A stretch of 14,450 nt of DNA from positions 1-14,450 of the forward strand of contig JBHELF010000136.1 in NCBI GenBank assembly GCA_046263155.1. The letters are read 5' to 3'. Below the pieces are notes generated by a model. The model made no database searches and was not told where the DNA came from. It saw only the letters and a list, made by a program, of their open reading frames with translations. Positions 1 to 7,918 of this stretch are shown in pieces. Every line of letters begins with the position of its first letter. Within the stretch, counting starts at the first letter, position 1. Source of the stretch: DATADF01 sp046263155 (GTDB taxonomy: Bacteria; Actinomycetota; CADDZG01; WHSQ01). The position numbers and the translations under genes were made by a program.

Positions 1-756
1 CGGACGCGCGTCGAGGATCCGGGCGATCGTCGGGAAGTCGAGGATGGGGTCGGCCGTGATGTTGAAGGCACCGCGGACATCGCTCATCGCCGCCAACCTG
101 TATGCCTGGCCCACATCGAGGGAGTGCACCGCTTGGAACCGAACGCCCTCGAGGTTCGGAATGACCGGGATGAGTCGGGGACGCAACGCGAAGTTCGGAA
201 GGAGGGGTCCAAAGAACAGCCGGCGCACCTCGGCACCGCTTTCCTTCTTGAAGATGAGGGCCGGCCGCAGCCTGACGACTCGAATCTGCGGATGCGCCCG
301 CTCGAACTCATCTAGCCCGGCCTCGACCTCGCCCTTGTGGCGGGAATAGAAGCTCGTCGCGATACCTCTGGCTGGCCAGGACTCGTCGACCAGAGTCTCT
401 TTCGGGCCGGGCGAGTAAGCGCCGACGGAAGACGCATATACCAGCGCCGGCACTCTCGCCTGCGCGACCGCCTCGAACACGCGCAGGCTTCCGTCGACGT
501 TCGTTCGCCGCATCAACTCGAGATCGCGCGAGGGCTGGATCAGCCACGCGAGGTGAATTACGACATCGGCCCCCGAAAAATGCGGGACGAGGTCGGACGT
601 AGTCACATCGGCGGCCACCCATGTTGTTTTGGGCACGCGTCCCTCAGGCGTTCGGCGCGCAATTCCCACGATGGAGTCGACGGCCGGGTCGTTGGCGAGC
701 GCATCGAGAACGCTCGTACCGACGTTTCCGGTGGCCCCCGTAATCGCGACACGCAT
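1..756 (-). CDS. NAD-dependent epimerase/dehydratase (extended SDR), 3' end cut by window
   Basis: Read on the minus strand from an ATG at 756, the frame stays open for 252 codons to the left edge, so only the N-terminal part is present. It begins with a beta strand and the dinucleotide-binding motif GATGNVG (residues 7-13), typical of extended short-chain dehydrogenases such as nucleotide-sugar epimerases. Further on come an HLAW segment (68-71), an ASS segment (108-110) supplying the usual catalytic Ser, and the catalytic YSRHK (137-141), which matches YxxxK. These motifs in the right order and spacing make the family secure. The substrate cannot be read; sugar nucleotides or other alcohol/carbonyl compounds are possible. 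An AAGGGG-like ribosome site lies about 5 bases before the ATG, and a stronger GGAGGT lies about 20 bases upstream. The gene diverges from mfd with only 52 bases between them, so the two promoters must be very close or overlap. Confidence 0.9.
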   Translation of the reverse strand, partial: MRVAITGATGNVGTSVLDALANDPAVDSIVGIARRTPEGRVPKTTWVAADVTTSDLVPHFSGADVVIHLAWLIQPSRDLELMRRTNVDGSLRVFEAVAQARVPALVYASSVGAYSPGPKETLVDESWPARGIATSFYSRHKGEVEAGLDEFERAHPQIRVVRLRPALIFKKESGAEVRRLFFGPLLPNFALRPRLIPVIPNLEGVRFQAVHSLDVGQAYRLAAMSDVRGAFNITADPILDFPTIARILDARP

Positions 757-799
757 GCTTGCCCCTTACCCTTCGCACCTCCGGAGAAATCGCCGCTCA

Positions 800-805
800 T
801 AGACT
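800..805 (+). promoter_or_regulatory. Possible -10 element for mfd (TAGACT)
   Basis: TAGACT fits the loose TANNNT -10 pattern of high-GC actinobacteria. It ends 9 bases before the ATG at 815. No good ribosome-binding site precedes either the GTG at 809 or the ATG at 815, so a leaderless transcript starting at or near 815 is plausible. No convincing -35 was found. A six-base match is weak evidence by itself. Confidence 0.25.
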
Positions 806-808
806 CCA

Positions 809-3800
809 GTGGCGATGGCATCGCTGGCACCGTTACTGAATATGCTGCCGGAAAGTCTTCTGAGCGAGCTGCTCGCCTCGGAACGTCCGATCACCGTGCT
901 CGAACCGGCGCGACCCTTTCTTCTGGCCGCCCTGGTTCGGCATCTCGACGCGCCCGTTCTCGCCATCGCGGCCCGCGCCGAGGACGCCGAACATCTGGCC
1001 ACCGACGCACGGGCCTTCCTCGGACCCGACGGGGCCGCCGTTTTTCCGGGCTGGGAGGTCCTTCCCGGCGAGCCGCTGTCCCCATCGGTGGAGACGATGG
1101 GTCGCCGGGTACACGCGCTGGCCCGGTTGCGGCGCGGCGATAGCTTTCTTCTCGTCACCACGGCTCAGGGGGCCACGCAGCAGGTCGCTCCGCCGGGCGA
1201 GGACATACCCGAGGTCGAGCTCCGGGTGGGCGCCTCTTTCTCTCTCGATGACCTCGCGATTTCGCTGGTGGAGATGGGTTACGAGCGCAACTACATAGTC
1301 GAGCGACGCGGCGAGTTCGCCGTTCGGGGAGGCATCCTCGACATCTTTCCTCCGGCTTACGAGAGGCCTGCCCGCGTCGAACTGTGGGGGGATGAGATCA
1401 CGTCCCTGCGCAGGTTCGCTCTGGCGACGCAACGGTCCTTGGACGAGATCGACACGGTCCTCGTGGCCCCCTGCCGGGAGGTACGCCCCGATGCCGCGAC
1501 GCGCGCGCGGGCGGCGGAGCTGGCCGACGCAACGAACGACACCGGACTCCTTCAACTCGCCGAGGGGATCCTCACCTCCGGCATCGAGCGCTTGCTTCCC
1601 CTGCTCTCCGGCGGCCTCGTCCCGCTGACGACGCTGCTGCCGGAGCGCTCGCCGGTCGCCGTCCTCGATCCCAAGGCCGTTCGCGACCGGGCCGACGAGG
1701 TGTTGGAGCAGGTGAACGAGTGGACGTCCAGGTCCGATGCCGCGGAGCCGCATTTCGTGACGCTCGAGCGTTCCCTGGAAGGCCCGCGTCCGGTGCTCAT
1801 GTTGACGAGCTTCGCCGAGCCCGGGGGCTTGGACCTGCAGGTCGACAGCTGGACGGCGACGACCGGCAAGCCGGAGCTTGTCGCCGACCGCCTGGGTGAG
1901 TTGAAGCGAAGCGGTTACCGCGCGGTCGTCGCCGCGTCGCTCCCGGACACGGCGGCAAGCCTTCAGCGCAACCTGGCTGCCAGAGGCCTCCGCTTCGAGA
2001 TCACAGATTCGGCTCCAGGGCCCGACGCGCCTCCTGGCGCGTGGATCGTGATCACCGAGTTGGGTCGCGGCTTCATCCTTGGCCCCCCCGGCAAACTCGC
2101 CCTCGTCGCCGAGTCCGATCTCACAGGCCGTCGCTCCGGCGCGGCTCGGCGCCGGATTGCCGCGCGCCGCAAGGAGTCCGCGGGCCCGCTCGACCTAAAC
2201 GCGGGCGATTACGTGGTGCATGAGATCCACGGGATCGGGAGGTACGCGGGGATGGTCGACCGGGATCTGCTCGGCGTTCACCGCGAGTACCTCGTCGTGG
2301 AATACGCCAAGGACGATCGCCTCTACGTGCCCAGCGACCAGGTCGACCTTGTGTCGCGCTACGTCGGCGGAGAGGCGCCGAAGCTCAATCGACTGGGCTC
2401 CCCGGACTGGGCCAAGACGAAGTCGCGTGTCCGGCGCAGAGTCAGGGAGATCGCGCGCGAGCTCGTCCAGCTCTACGCAGAGCGAATGCGCGCGCGTGGG
2501 TACGCGTTCGAACCGGATACGCCGTGGCAACGCGAGCTCGAGGACACCTTTCCGTATGAGGAGACGCCCGATCAGCTGCGCGCGATCGACGAGGTCAAAG
2601 ACGACATGGAGCGTCCGACTCCCATGGATCGCCTGGTCTGCGGAGACGTCGGTTACGGCAAGACCGAGATCGCGGTGCGCGCCGCCTTCAAGGCGGTCAC
2701 GGCGGGCAAGCAGGTTGCGGTTTTGGTGCCGACCACGATCCTGGCTCAGCAACATCACGCCACGTTCGTCGACCGTTTTCGGCCGTTCCCCCTGCGCGTC
2801 GAAATGCTCTCGCGCTTCCTCTCCGACACCGAGGCTCGCGAGGTCGTAGCGGACCTCAAGACCGGAAAGATCGACGTCGTCATAGGGACGCACCGGTTAT
2901 TGCAGCCGGATGTCTCGTTCTCGGACCTCGGCCTCGTCGTCGTCGACGAGGAGCAGAGATTCGGGGTCGATCAGAAGGAGAAGCTGAAGCGACTGCGGAC
3001 CAGCGCGGACTTCTTGACGCTGACGGCCACGCCGATTCCTCGAACACTCGAGATGGCGATGTCGGGAATCCGCGATCTATCGGTTGTGGATACTCCTCCC
3101 GAGAACAGGCATCCCGTGCTGACCTACGTAGGAGATTTCGACGAGGAGACGGTCCGGGCCGCAATTCGCCGCGAGATCCTGCGCGACGGCCAGGTCTTCT
3201 ACGTACACCCGCGGGTTCAGACCATCGACCATTCCGCGCGGCGGCTGCGCGACCTCGTGCCGGACGCACGGATCGGAGTCGCCCACGGCCAAATGGACGA
3301 GAAGCTGCTGGAACAGGCGATGGTCGACTTCGGCGACAAGAAGACCAACGTCCTGGTCTGCACCACGATCATCGAGTCGGGGCTGGACATCCCTACCGTC
3401 AACACCCTTATCGTCGAACGAGCGGATCTGCTGGGCCTTTCTCAGATGTACCAGCTGCGCGGACGCGTCGGCCGGGCGCACGAGCGGGCTTACGCGTATC
3501 TTTTCTTCCCGCCGGAGCGTTCTCTGACCGAAGCCGCCTTCGAACGGCTAAAGACCATTGCCGAACATTCGGGACTGGGCTCGGGACTGAGGATCGCCAT
3601 GCGAGATCTAGAGATCAGAGGCGCGGGCAATCTGCTGGGGGCCGAACAACACGGACACATCGCCGAGGTCGGATTCGACCTGTACGTGAAGCTGATGGGG
3701 ACGGCCTTCGACGAGATGAAGGGCCTGCCCTATCGAGAGGACACCGAGATCCGGATCGACCTCCCTCTGCAGGCCTTCATCCCGCGCACCTACATTGCCG

Positions 3801-4189
3801 ACGAGAACGTGCGGCTCGAGGCTTACCGTCGTATCGCCTCTATCCGCGATGCGGAAGACCTCACGGAGACCCGGGCGGAGTTAGAAGACCGTTACGGCCA
3901 ACCCATTCCCGATCCGGTCGCCGAATTGCTGAAGGTCGCCGAGCTTCGAGGTTTGATGGCCGCTTCGGGGATCAAAGAGGCGGCAACCGTTGCCGGAAAC
4001 CTGCGCATCCGGCCACTGGAGCTGGCCGAATCCCGACAGGTGCGGTTGGAACGACTGGTGCCCTCCTCGGAGTGGCGGAGCGCGACCCGAACTCTGCTTA
4101 TTCCCGAGCCGGCGGTGCAAACGGCCGCCGGAGGAGATGTTGTGGGCTGGGTGATCAAACTTCTCGAACAGTTAACCTCGAAACGGTGA
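809..4189 (+). CDS. mfd: Transcription-repair coupling factor Mfd
   Basis: Mfd is a DNA translocase that removes RNA polymerase stalled at lesions and recruits UvrA. The 1126-residue product is close to the usual length (about 1150). The N-terminal third is the UvrB-like damage module, with the IVERRGEFAVRGGILDIFPP segment. The CarD-like RNA polymerase interaction domain starts near residue 466 (GDYVVHEIHGIGRY). The translocase follows: Walker A GDVGYGKT at 612-619, DEEQRFG at 713-719, TATPIPRTL from 739, and motif VI QLRGRVGRAHE around 885. A GAGNLLG segment lies at 938, and a TRCF C-terminal domain closes the protein. All motor motifs look intact. The start is GTG at 809 or ATG at 815 (reading MAMASLAPLL); 815 would suit a leaderless message. 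The stop overlaps the GTG of the next gene by four bases, implying translational coupling. Confidence 0.98.
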   Translation: MAMASLAPLLNMLPESLLSELLASERPITVLEPARPFLLAALVRHLDAPVLAIAARAEDAEHLATDARAFLGPDGAAVFPGWEVLPGEPLSPSVETMGRRVHALARLRRGDSFLLVTTAQGATQQVAPPGEDIPEVELRVGASFSLDDLAISLVEMGYERNYIVERRGEFAVRGGILDIFPPAYERPARVELWGDEITSLRRFALATQRSLDEIDTVLVAPCREVRPDAATRARAAELADATNDTGLLQLAEGILTSGIERLLPLLSGGLVPLTTLLPERSPVAVLDPKAVRDRADEVLEQVNEWTSRSDAAEPHFVTLERSLEGPRPVLMLTSFAEPGGLDLQVDSWTATTGKPELVADRLGELKRSGYRAVVAASLPDTAASLQRNLAARGLRFEITDSAPGPDAPPGAWIVITELGRGFILGPPGKLALVAESDLTGRRSGAARRRIAARRKESAGPLDLNAGDYVVHEIHGIGRYAGMVDRDLLGVHREYLVVEYAKDDRLYVPSDQVDLVSRYVGGEAPKLNRLGSPDWAKTKSRVRRRVREIARELVQLYAERMRARGYAFEPDTPWQRELEDTFPYEETPDQLRAIDEVKDDMERPTPMDRLVCGDVGYGKTEIAVRAAFKAVTAGKQVAVLVPTTILAQQHHATFVDRFRPFPLRVEMLSRFLSDTEAREVVADLKTGKIDVVIGTHRLLQPDVSFSDLGLVVVDEEQRFGVDQKEKLKRLRTSADFLTLTATPIPRTLEMAMSGIRDLSVVDTPPENRHPVLTYVGDFDEETVRAAIRREILRDGQVFYVHPRVQTIDHSARRLRDLVPDARIGVAHGQMDEKLLEQAMVDFGDKKTNVLVCTTIIESGLDIPTVNTLIVERADLLGLSQMYQLRGRVGRAHERAYAYLFFPPERSLTEAAFERLKTIAEHSGLGSGLRIAMRDLEIRGAGNLLGAEQHGHIAEVGFDLYVKLMGTAFDEMKGLPYREDTEIRIDLPLQAFIPRTYIADENVRLEAYRRIASIRDAEDLTETRAELEDRYGQPIPDPVAELLKVAELRGLMAASGIKEAATVAGNLRIRPLELAESRQVRLERLVPSSEWRSATRTLLIPEPAVQTAAGGDVVGWVIKLLEQLTSKR

Positions 4190-5208
4190 AACGCTTCGTC
4201 CTACTCGGCACATCGTTGCTGGTCCTTGGAGCCTGTGCCGAACTGCTCGAACCTGCAGCCGCGGTCGTGGACGGAACCAAAATAACGATTGGCGATGTCA
4301 ACGCCGCGGTCGAGAAATTCAAGGCGAGCCCCGAGTTCGAGCAGCTCGGCGGCGGGCAGGATGAGGGAGCGCTCATTCGTCAGTTCGAACAGACCCATCT
4401 GGCGCAGCTGGTCAGACGAGCCGTGTTCGAGCCGCGGGCCGAAGCCCTCGGCATCCGGGTCGATGACGCAGACGTGAAAGAACGTCTCGACGAGATCAGG
4501 TCGAGTTTTCCCACCCAGGGCGCCTTTGAGGAGGCCCTTCGCGAGCAGGGCCTGACGCAAGAGGTACTGGAGGGCCTGGTCTACGACCGCGTGCTCGAGG
4601 AAAGGCTTCGAGCCGAAGTGATCAAGGGGGCCGCGGCGACCGAGGAGGAGCTGCGCGCCCACTACGAGGCCAACAAGGAGAGGTACCGAGAGACCGAGGT
4701 CTGGCACATCCTGCTGCCGCAGAGAGGCGAGGCCCAAAGGATCTACGAACAGTTGCAAGCCACGCCCGACGACGAATTCGAGGACACGTTCCGTCGACTT
4801 GCGCGCAAGAATTCGGAAGACCGACAAAGCGGCGAAGACGGCGGCTACCTGGGCTTCTTCACCCCCGGTACCTTCGTGCAACCGTTCGAGGAGGGCGCCA
4901 ACGCTCTCGACATAGGAGAGCTCTCGCGTCCCGTCGCCAGCGAGTTCGGTTTCCACATCATCTGGGTCACCGATCGGCAAACCCGAACGTTCCAACAGGC
5001 CCGCGACCAGATCGAGACCGAGATATCGGGCCCCGCAGAGGACGAGGCGTGGCAGAACTGGGTGGAGGATGCCTACGACGAGGCAGCCGTTCGCATCAAC
5101 CCGCGCTACGGCGAGCTCAACTTAGAGACGTTGCAGATCGTCGATCCCTCCGCCGACTCGATACCCGGTGCGGAAGTTCCGCTCCCGTCTCTCACGGCCA
5201 GCCCCTGA
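4186..5208 (+). CDS. Lipoprotein peptidyl-prolyl isomerase, SurA-N/PpiC (PrsA-like)
   Basis: This is predicted to be a membrane-anchored foldase acting outside the cytoplasmic membrane. The GTG at 4186 overlaps the mfd stop (GTGA). It gives a 340-residue product starting MKRFVLLGTSLLVLGAC, a lipoprotein signal with lipobox LGAC and the lipidated Cys at residue 17. A longer frame open from 4072 lies inside mfd and would lose the signal peptide, so it is not preferred. After the Cys comes a SurA-type N-terminal helical region beginning VVDGTKITIGDVNAAVEKF. A parvulin (PpiC) domain spans about 169-270, with VWHILLP at 172-178, GGYLGFF from 219 and FGFHIIWVTD around 254-263. The C-terminal tail is acidic. 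The family is clear; whether the isomerase is active or mainly a chaperone cannot be read. In mycobacteria a different lipoprotein gene (lpqU) sits in this neighbourhood, between mazG and eno. Confidence 0.92.
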   Translation: MKRFVLLGTSLLVLGACAELLEPAAAVVDGTKITIGDVNAAVEKFKASPEFEQLGGGQDEGALIRQFEQTHLAQLVRRAVFEPRAEALGIRVDDADVKERLDEIRSSFPTQGAFEEALREQGLTQEVLEGLVYDRVLEERLRAEVIKGAAATEEELRAHYEANKERYRETEVWHILLPQRGEAQRIYEQLQATPDDEFEDTFRRLARKNSEDRQSGEDGGYLGFFTPGTFVQPFEEGANALDIGELSRPVASEFGFHIIWVTDRQTRTFQQARDQIETEISGPAEDEAWQNWVEDAYDEAAVRINPRYGELNLETLQIVDPSADSIPGAEVPLPSLTASP

Positions 5209-5232
5209 CGGGAGCGCAACCTGTCCCTTCTG

Positions 5233-6162
5233 GTGCTTCCGCTTGCCCCCGAGCAGACCCATCTCCTCACGCTCGGGGAGTGGGAGGAGCTGCTCGCCTC
5301 CGGACGGGTTGCCTTCGAGCGCGCCTCGCATCCTTTGATGGACAAGCTCCGCGTCGCGGGAATTCAACTAACGGCGCCGGTGGAGGAGGCTCCCGAAGAC
5401 GGAGTCCTCGTTGTCGACCCTCGATCTCCACGTCTCCTCGAGCTGGCGCGCGCCGGAGCTCGTATCAGCAGCGGGGCGGGGAAGCCGCCCGATGATCTCT
5501 CGGCCGCCCACGGCGCGGCCGTTGCGCGCGACGCGGCGGCCGAGCTGACGACGCTCGTCCAGATCATGGCCCGGCTCCGTAGCGACGAAGGCTGCCCCTG
5601 GGATCGTGAACAAACCCACGCTTCACTGAGTGTTCATCTGCTCGAGGAGGCCTATGAGGTGATCGACTCGATTGATCGCCAGCAGATCGGCTCCGAGCTC
5701 GCCGAGGAGTTGGGCGACGTCTTGCTTCAAGTCGTCTTTCATTCGCGGCTCGCGGAACAAGAGGAGCGTTTCGATGTAGCGACGGTCGCACGCACCCTGA
5801 GCGCGAAACTGGTGCGGCGACATCCGCATGTTTTCGGCGATGTTGAGGTGGCCGACGCGCGCGAAGTAATCGCGAACTGGGAGACCTTGAAGGCCGCCGA
5901 AAAGGAAGGGCAGTCGCCTTCCGACATCCCCGATTCGCTTCCGGCCCTGCTCGCCGCGCACAAGACCTTCAAGCGCGCCGCCCGGTTGGGCTGGGATGGG
6001 GACGCCGAGACGGCGCGCGCCGACGCTCGGTCGGCGCTCGAAGGCGACGAGGCGGATGTCGGCTCGGCCCTTCTATGGACGGCCCTGCTCGCGACCCGGA
6101 TGGGGATCGACCCCGAAGCGGCTCTGCGCGGCGCGCTGAGAGGATTCCGAGAAAGCATCTGA
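5233..6162 (+). CDS. mazG: MazG nucleoside triphosphate pyrophosphohydrolase, degenerate second domain
   Basis: MazG hydrolyses NTPs to NMP and PPi, cleaning non-canonical nucleotides and lowering (p)ppGpp in some species. From the GTG at 5233 the product is 309 residues. The first about 110 residues are the extra N-terminal region seen in actinobacterial MazG, with VVDPRSPRLLELARAGARI comparable to the mycobacterial protein. The catalytic MazG domain follows: CPWDREQTH, then LLEEAYEVID (E138, E139, E142) and EELGD (E159, D162), matching EExxE...ExxD. A second copy starts around HKTFKRAARLGW (residue 243). It is short and lacks the acidic metal ligands: the expected EELGD position reads ADVGS. 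The start is uncertain. No ATG/GTG/TTG lies between the preceding stop and 5233, but a CTG at 5221 sits 6 bases after GGGAG and would restore the SLLVLPL strand. The gene lies 24 bases after the lipoprotein gene (12 if CTG is used). Confidence 0.93.
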   Translation: MLPLAPEQTHLLTLGEWEELLASGRVAFERASHPLMDKLRVAGIQLTAPVEEAPEDGVLVVDPRSPRLLELARAGARISSGAGKPPDDLSAAHGAAVARDAAAELTTLVQIMARLRSDEGCPWDREQTHASLSVHLLEEAYEVIDSIDRQQIGSELAEELGDVLLQVVFHSRLAEQEERFDVATVARTLSAKLVRRHPHVFGDVEVADAREVIANWETLKAAEKEGQSPSDIPDSLPALLAAHKTFKRAARLGWDGDAETARADARSALEGDEADVGSALLWTALLATRMGIDPEAALRGALRGFRESI

Positions 6163-6170
6163 AATCTTGC

Positions 6171-6176
6171 TAACCT
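6171..6176 (+). promoter_or_regulatory. Possible -10 element for eno (TAACCT)
   Basis: TAACCT matches TANNNT and lies in the 39-base gap between mazG and eno. Transcription would begin around 6183, giving a leader of about 20 bases that includes the ribosome site. This would give eno its own promoter within the block, reasonable for a strongly expressed glycolytic gene. No clear -35 is visible, so support is modest. Confidence 0.3.
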
Positions 6177-6190
6177 GCGAACCACTGTTG

Positions 6191-6196
6191 AAGGAG
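6191..6196 (+). promoter_or_regulatory. Strong ribosome-binding site of eno (AAGGAG)
   Basis: AAGGAG lies 5 bases before the GTG at 6202. It fixes that start and is the best Shine-Dalgarno site in the left block. Most neighbours instead rely on 4-base overlaps or have no clear site. Confidence 0.8.
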
Positions 6197-6201
6197 TAAA
6201 C

Positions 6202-7488
6202 GTGAGTGAAATAGTGCTAGTTAGAGCGCGAGAGATCCTGGACTCCCGCGGCAATCCCACGGTCGAGGCCGAGGTGGGCCTCGCGTCCGGCGCGTCGGGA
6301 CGCGCGGCGGCTCCCTCGGGTGCATCCACGGGGGCCGGAGAGGCCCACGAGCTGCGCGACGGAGGGTCTCGTTTCGGCGGCAAGGGCGTGCGCGACGCGG
6401 TGGAGAACGTCAACTCCTCCATCGCGGCCGAGATCATCGGCCACGAAGCGCTCGATCAGCGCCGGCTGGATGTCGCCCTGCGAGATCTCGACGGCACCGA
6501 CAACAAATCACGCCTCGGGGCGAACGCGATCCTCGCGGTCTCGCTGGCCGTCGCGCGCGCTGCTGCAGACGAGCTCGGCGTGGCTTTGTTCAAGTACCTC
6601 GGGGGAGCGAACGCCCACCGGCTTCCGGTGCCACTCATGAACGTTCTCAACGGGGGGGCTCACGCCGACAACTCGATCGATTTCCAGGAGTTCATGCTCG
6701 CCCCCATCGGAGCCGCGTCGTTTGCGGAGGCGCTTCAGTGGGGGGCCGAGACCTACCACGCGCTGAAGAAGATGCTGGACGAGAAGGGCCTCTCGACGGG
6801 AGTCGGGGACGAAGGGGGGTTCGCGCCGGACCTGCGCGCTAACTCGGAAGCTGCGGACCTCTTGGTGGGGGCCATCGAGTCGGCGGGATTCGAACCCGGT
6901 CGTGACATAGCCCTCGCGCTCGATCCCGCGGTCTCCGAGCTGCGGGAGGGAGAGGGCTACCGGCTGGATTCCGAGAACCGTTCCCTCGCTGCCGAGGAGC
7001 TCGTCGATCTGTGGGCCGATTGGGTGGAGCGCTATCCGATCGTCTCGATCGAAGATGGAATGGCGGAGGACGACTGGAAGGGCTGGATCGCTCTCACGGA
7101 CAGGCTGGGGGCGACCGTTCAGCTCGTCGGCGACGACCTCTTCGTCACGAACCCCGAGGTGCTTCAGCGCGGGATCGACGAGGGAGTGGCCAACGCGATT
7201 CTCGTGAAACCCAACCAGATCGGGACTCTGACCGAGACACTGGACTGCGTGAGCCTGGCTCAGCGATCCGCCTACGCGACGGTCATCTCGCATCGATCGG
7301 GCGAGACCGAGGACGCGACGATCTCGGATCTCGCAGTTGCTACGAACGCGGGACAGATCAAAACCGGCGCGCCGGCCCGCGGTGAGCGCACCGCGAAGTA
7401 CAACCAACTGCTGCGCATCGAAGATGCGCTCGGAGATTCGGCGCGTTACCCAGGCCCGGCTGCGTTTCCCCGGTGGAAGCGGCTGTGA
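6202..7488 (+). CDS. eno: Enolase (phosphopyruvate hydratase)
   Basis: Enolase interconverts 2-phosphoglycerate and phosphoenolpyruvate in glycolysis and gluconeogenesis. The product is 428 residues, the normal bacterial length, and starts SEIVLVRAREILDSRGNPT as usual. Active-site parts are all visible: GAHADN in the first third, GDEGGFAP with E204, metal ligands D241 (in ALDPAVSE), E284 (SIEDGMAEDDW) and D311 (GDDLF), catalytic base K336 in LVKPNQIGTLTE, the SHRSGETED loop at 363-371, and K387 in QIKTG. The segment GAPARGERTAKYNQLLRIE and the ending ARYPGPAAFPR resemble actinobacterial enolases and support the taxonomic reading. The GTG start is fixed by AAGGAG. The stop overlaps the GTG of the septum protein by four bases, the same eno-ftsB linkage found in other actinobacteria. 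Confidence 0.98.
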   Translation: MSEIVLVRAREILDSRGNPTVEAEVGLASGASGRAAAPSGASTGAGEAHELRDGGSRFGGKGVRDAVENVNSSIAAEIIGHEALDQRRLDVALRDLDGTDNKSRLGANAILAVSLAVARAAADELGVALFKYLGGANAHRLPVPLMNVLNGGAHADNSIDFQEFMLAPIGAASFAEALQWGAETYHALKKMLDEKGLSTGVGDEGGFAPDLRANSEAADLLVGAIESAGFEPGRDIALALDPAVSELREGEGYRLDSENRSLAAEELVDLWADWVERYPIVSIEDGMAEDDWKGWIALTDRLGATVQLVGDDLFVTNPEVLQRGIDEGVANAILVKPNQIGTLTETLDCVSLAQRSAYATVISHRSGETEDATISDLAVATNAGQIKTGAPARGERTAKYNQLLRIEDALGDSARYPGPAAFPRWKRL

Positions 7489-7901
7489 CGACCAAAGAGA
7501 AAAAGAAGGGGCTCGCGCGCCTGGGGATCGGGCCCCAGCTTCTCGCGGTCGGCCTCGTCATCGGGCTCGTCGGAGCTATGGCCATCGAGCCCACGCGCAA
7601 GCTGTTCGAGCAGCGGGATCGCATCGGGGCGATGGAGACAAACCTGGTGCGGCTGCGCCGGGTGAACCAGGGGCTGGCACACCGCATTGAGCGCCTGAAG
7701 GATCCCGATTACATCGAGCAGCGAGCGCGTGCCCAGATAGGGCTCGTCCGTCCCGGCGAGACGAGTTACATGGTCGTGCCTCCCAGCCGCAAGGGCGGGG
7801 CCCAGCCCAAAGAAGCCACACGCAACCCGACGGAAGAGACCGAGCCGCGCGCCCCGCTCGGCTTTGTGGACGGCCTCCTTCACTTCCTGGGGTTTCTCTA
7901 A
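7485..7901 (+). CDS. Septum formation initiator FtsB/DivIC family protein
   Basis: This is a small bitopic division protein; family members bridge FtsQ/DivIB and FtsL in the divisome. From the GTG at 7485, which overlaps the eno stop (GTGA), the product is 138 residues. A basic cytoplasmic start (TTKEKKKG) is followed by one membrane segment at about 17-34 (PQLLAVGLVIGLVGAMAI). A coiled coil runs over about 38-71 with heptad-like leucines (LFEQRDRIGAMETNLVRL). The characteristic DivIC segment LKDPDYIEQRARAQIGLVRPG ends around residue 91. The tail is Pro/Lys/Glu rich, with a hydrophobic end (FVDGLLHFLGFL). Another in-frame GTG at 7473 lies inside eno and is less likely. Position directly after eno supports the assignment, as in mycobacteria where the equivalent gene follows eno. 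Confidence 0.92.
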   Translation: MTTKEKKKGLARLGIGPQLLAVGLVIGLVGAMAIEPTRKLFEQRDRIGAMETNLVRLRRVNQGLAHRIERLKDPDYIEQRARAQIGLVRPGETSYMVVPPSRKGGAQPKEATRNPTEETEPRAPLGFVDGLLHFLGFL

Positions 7902-7918
7902 GCCTCAACGCTCTTAGT

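Noticed and set aside
337..1143. Long plus-strand open frame of 268 codons
   Set aside because: It lies antisense to the epimerase gene and in a different frame over mfd. The translation is Arg/Gly/Ser-rich with no recognisable motif, typical of shadow frames in high-GC DNA.
833..1753. Minus-strand open frame of 306 codons across mfd
   Set aside because: It is antisense to a clear mfd, has no domain, and its composition is that of a GC-driven shadow frame.
4072..4185. Upstream extension of the PPIase frame
   Set aside because: It overlaps mfd by more than 100 bases and would bury the lipoprotein signal peptide that starts at 4186.
6508..7407. Minus-strand open frame of 299 codons inside eno
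   Set aside because: It is antisense to an intact enolase with all catalytic residues, and no protein family could be recognised in it.
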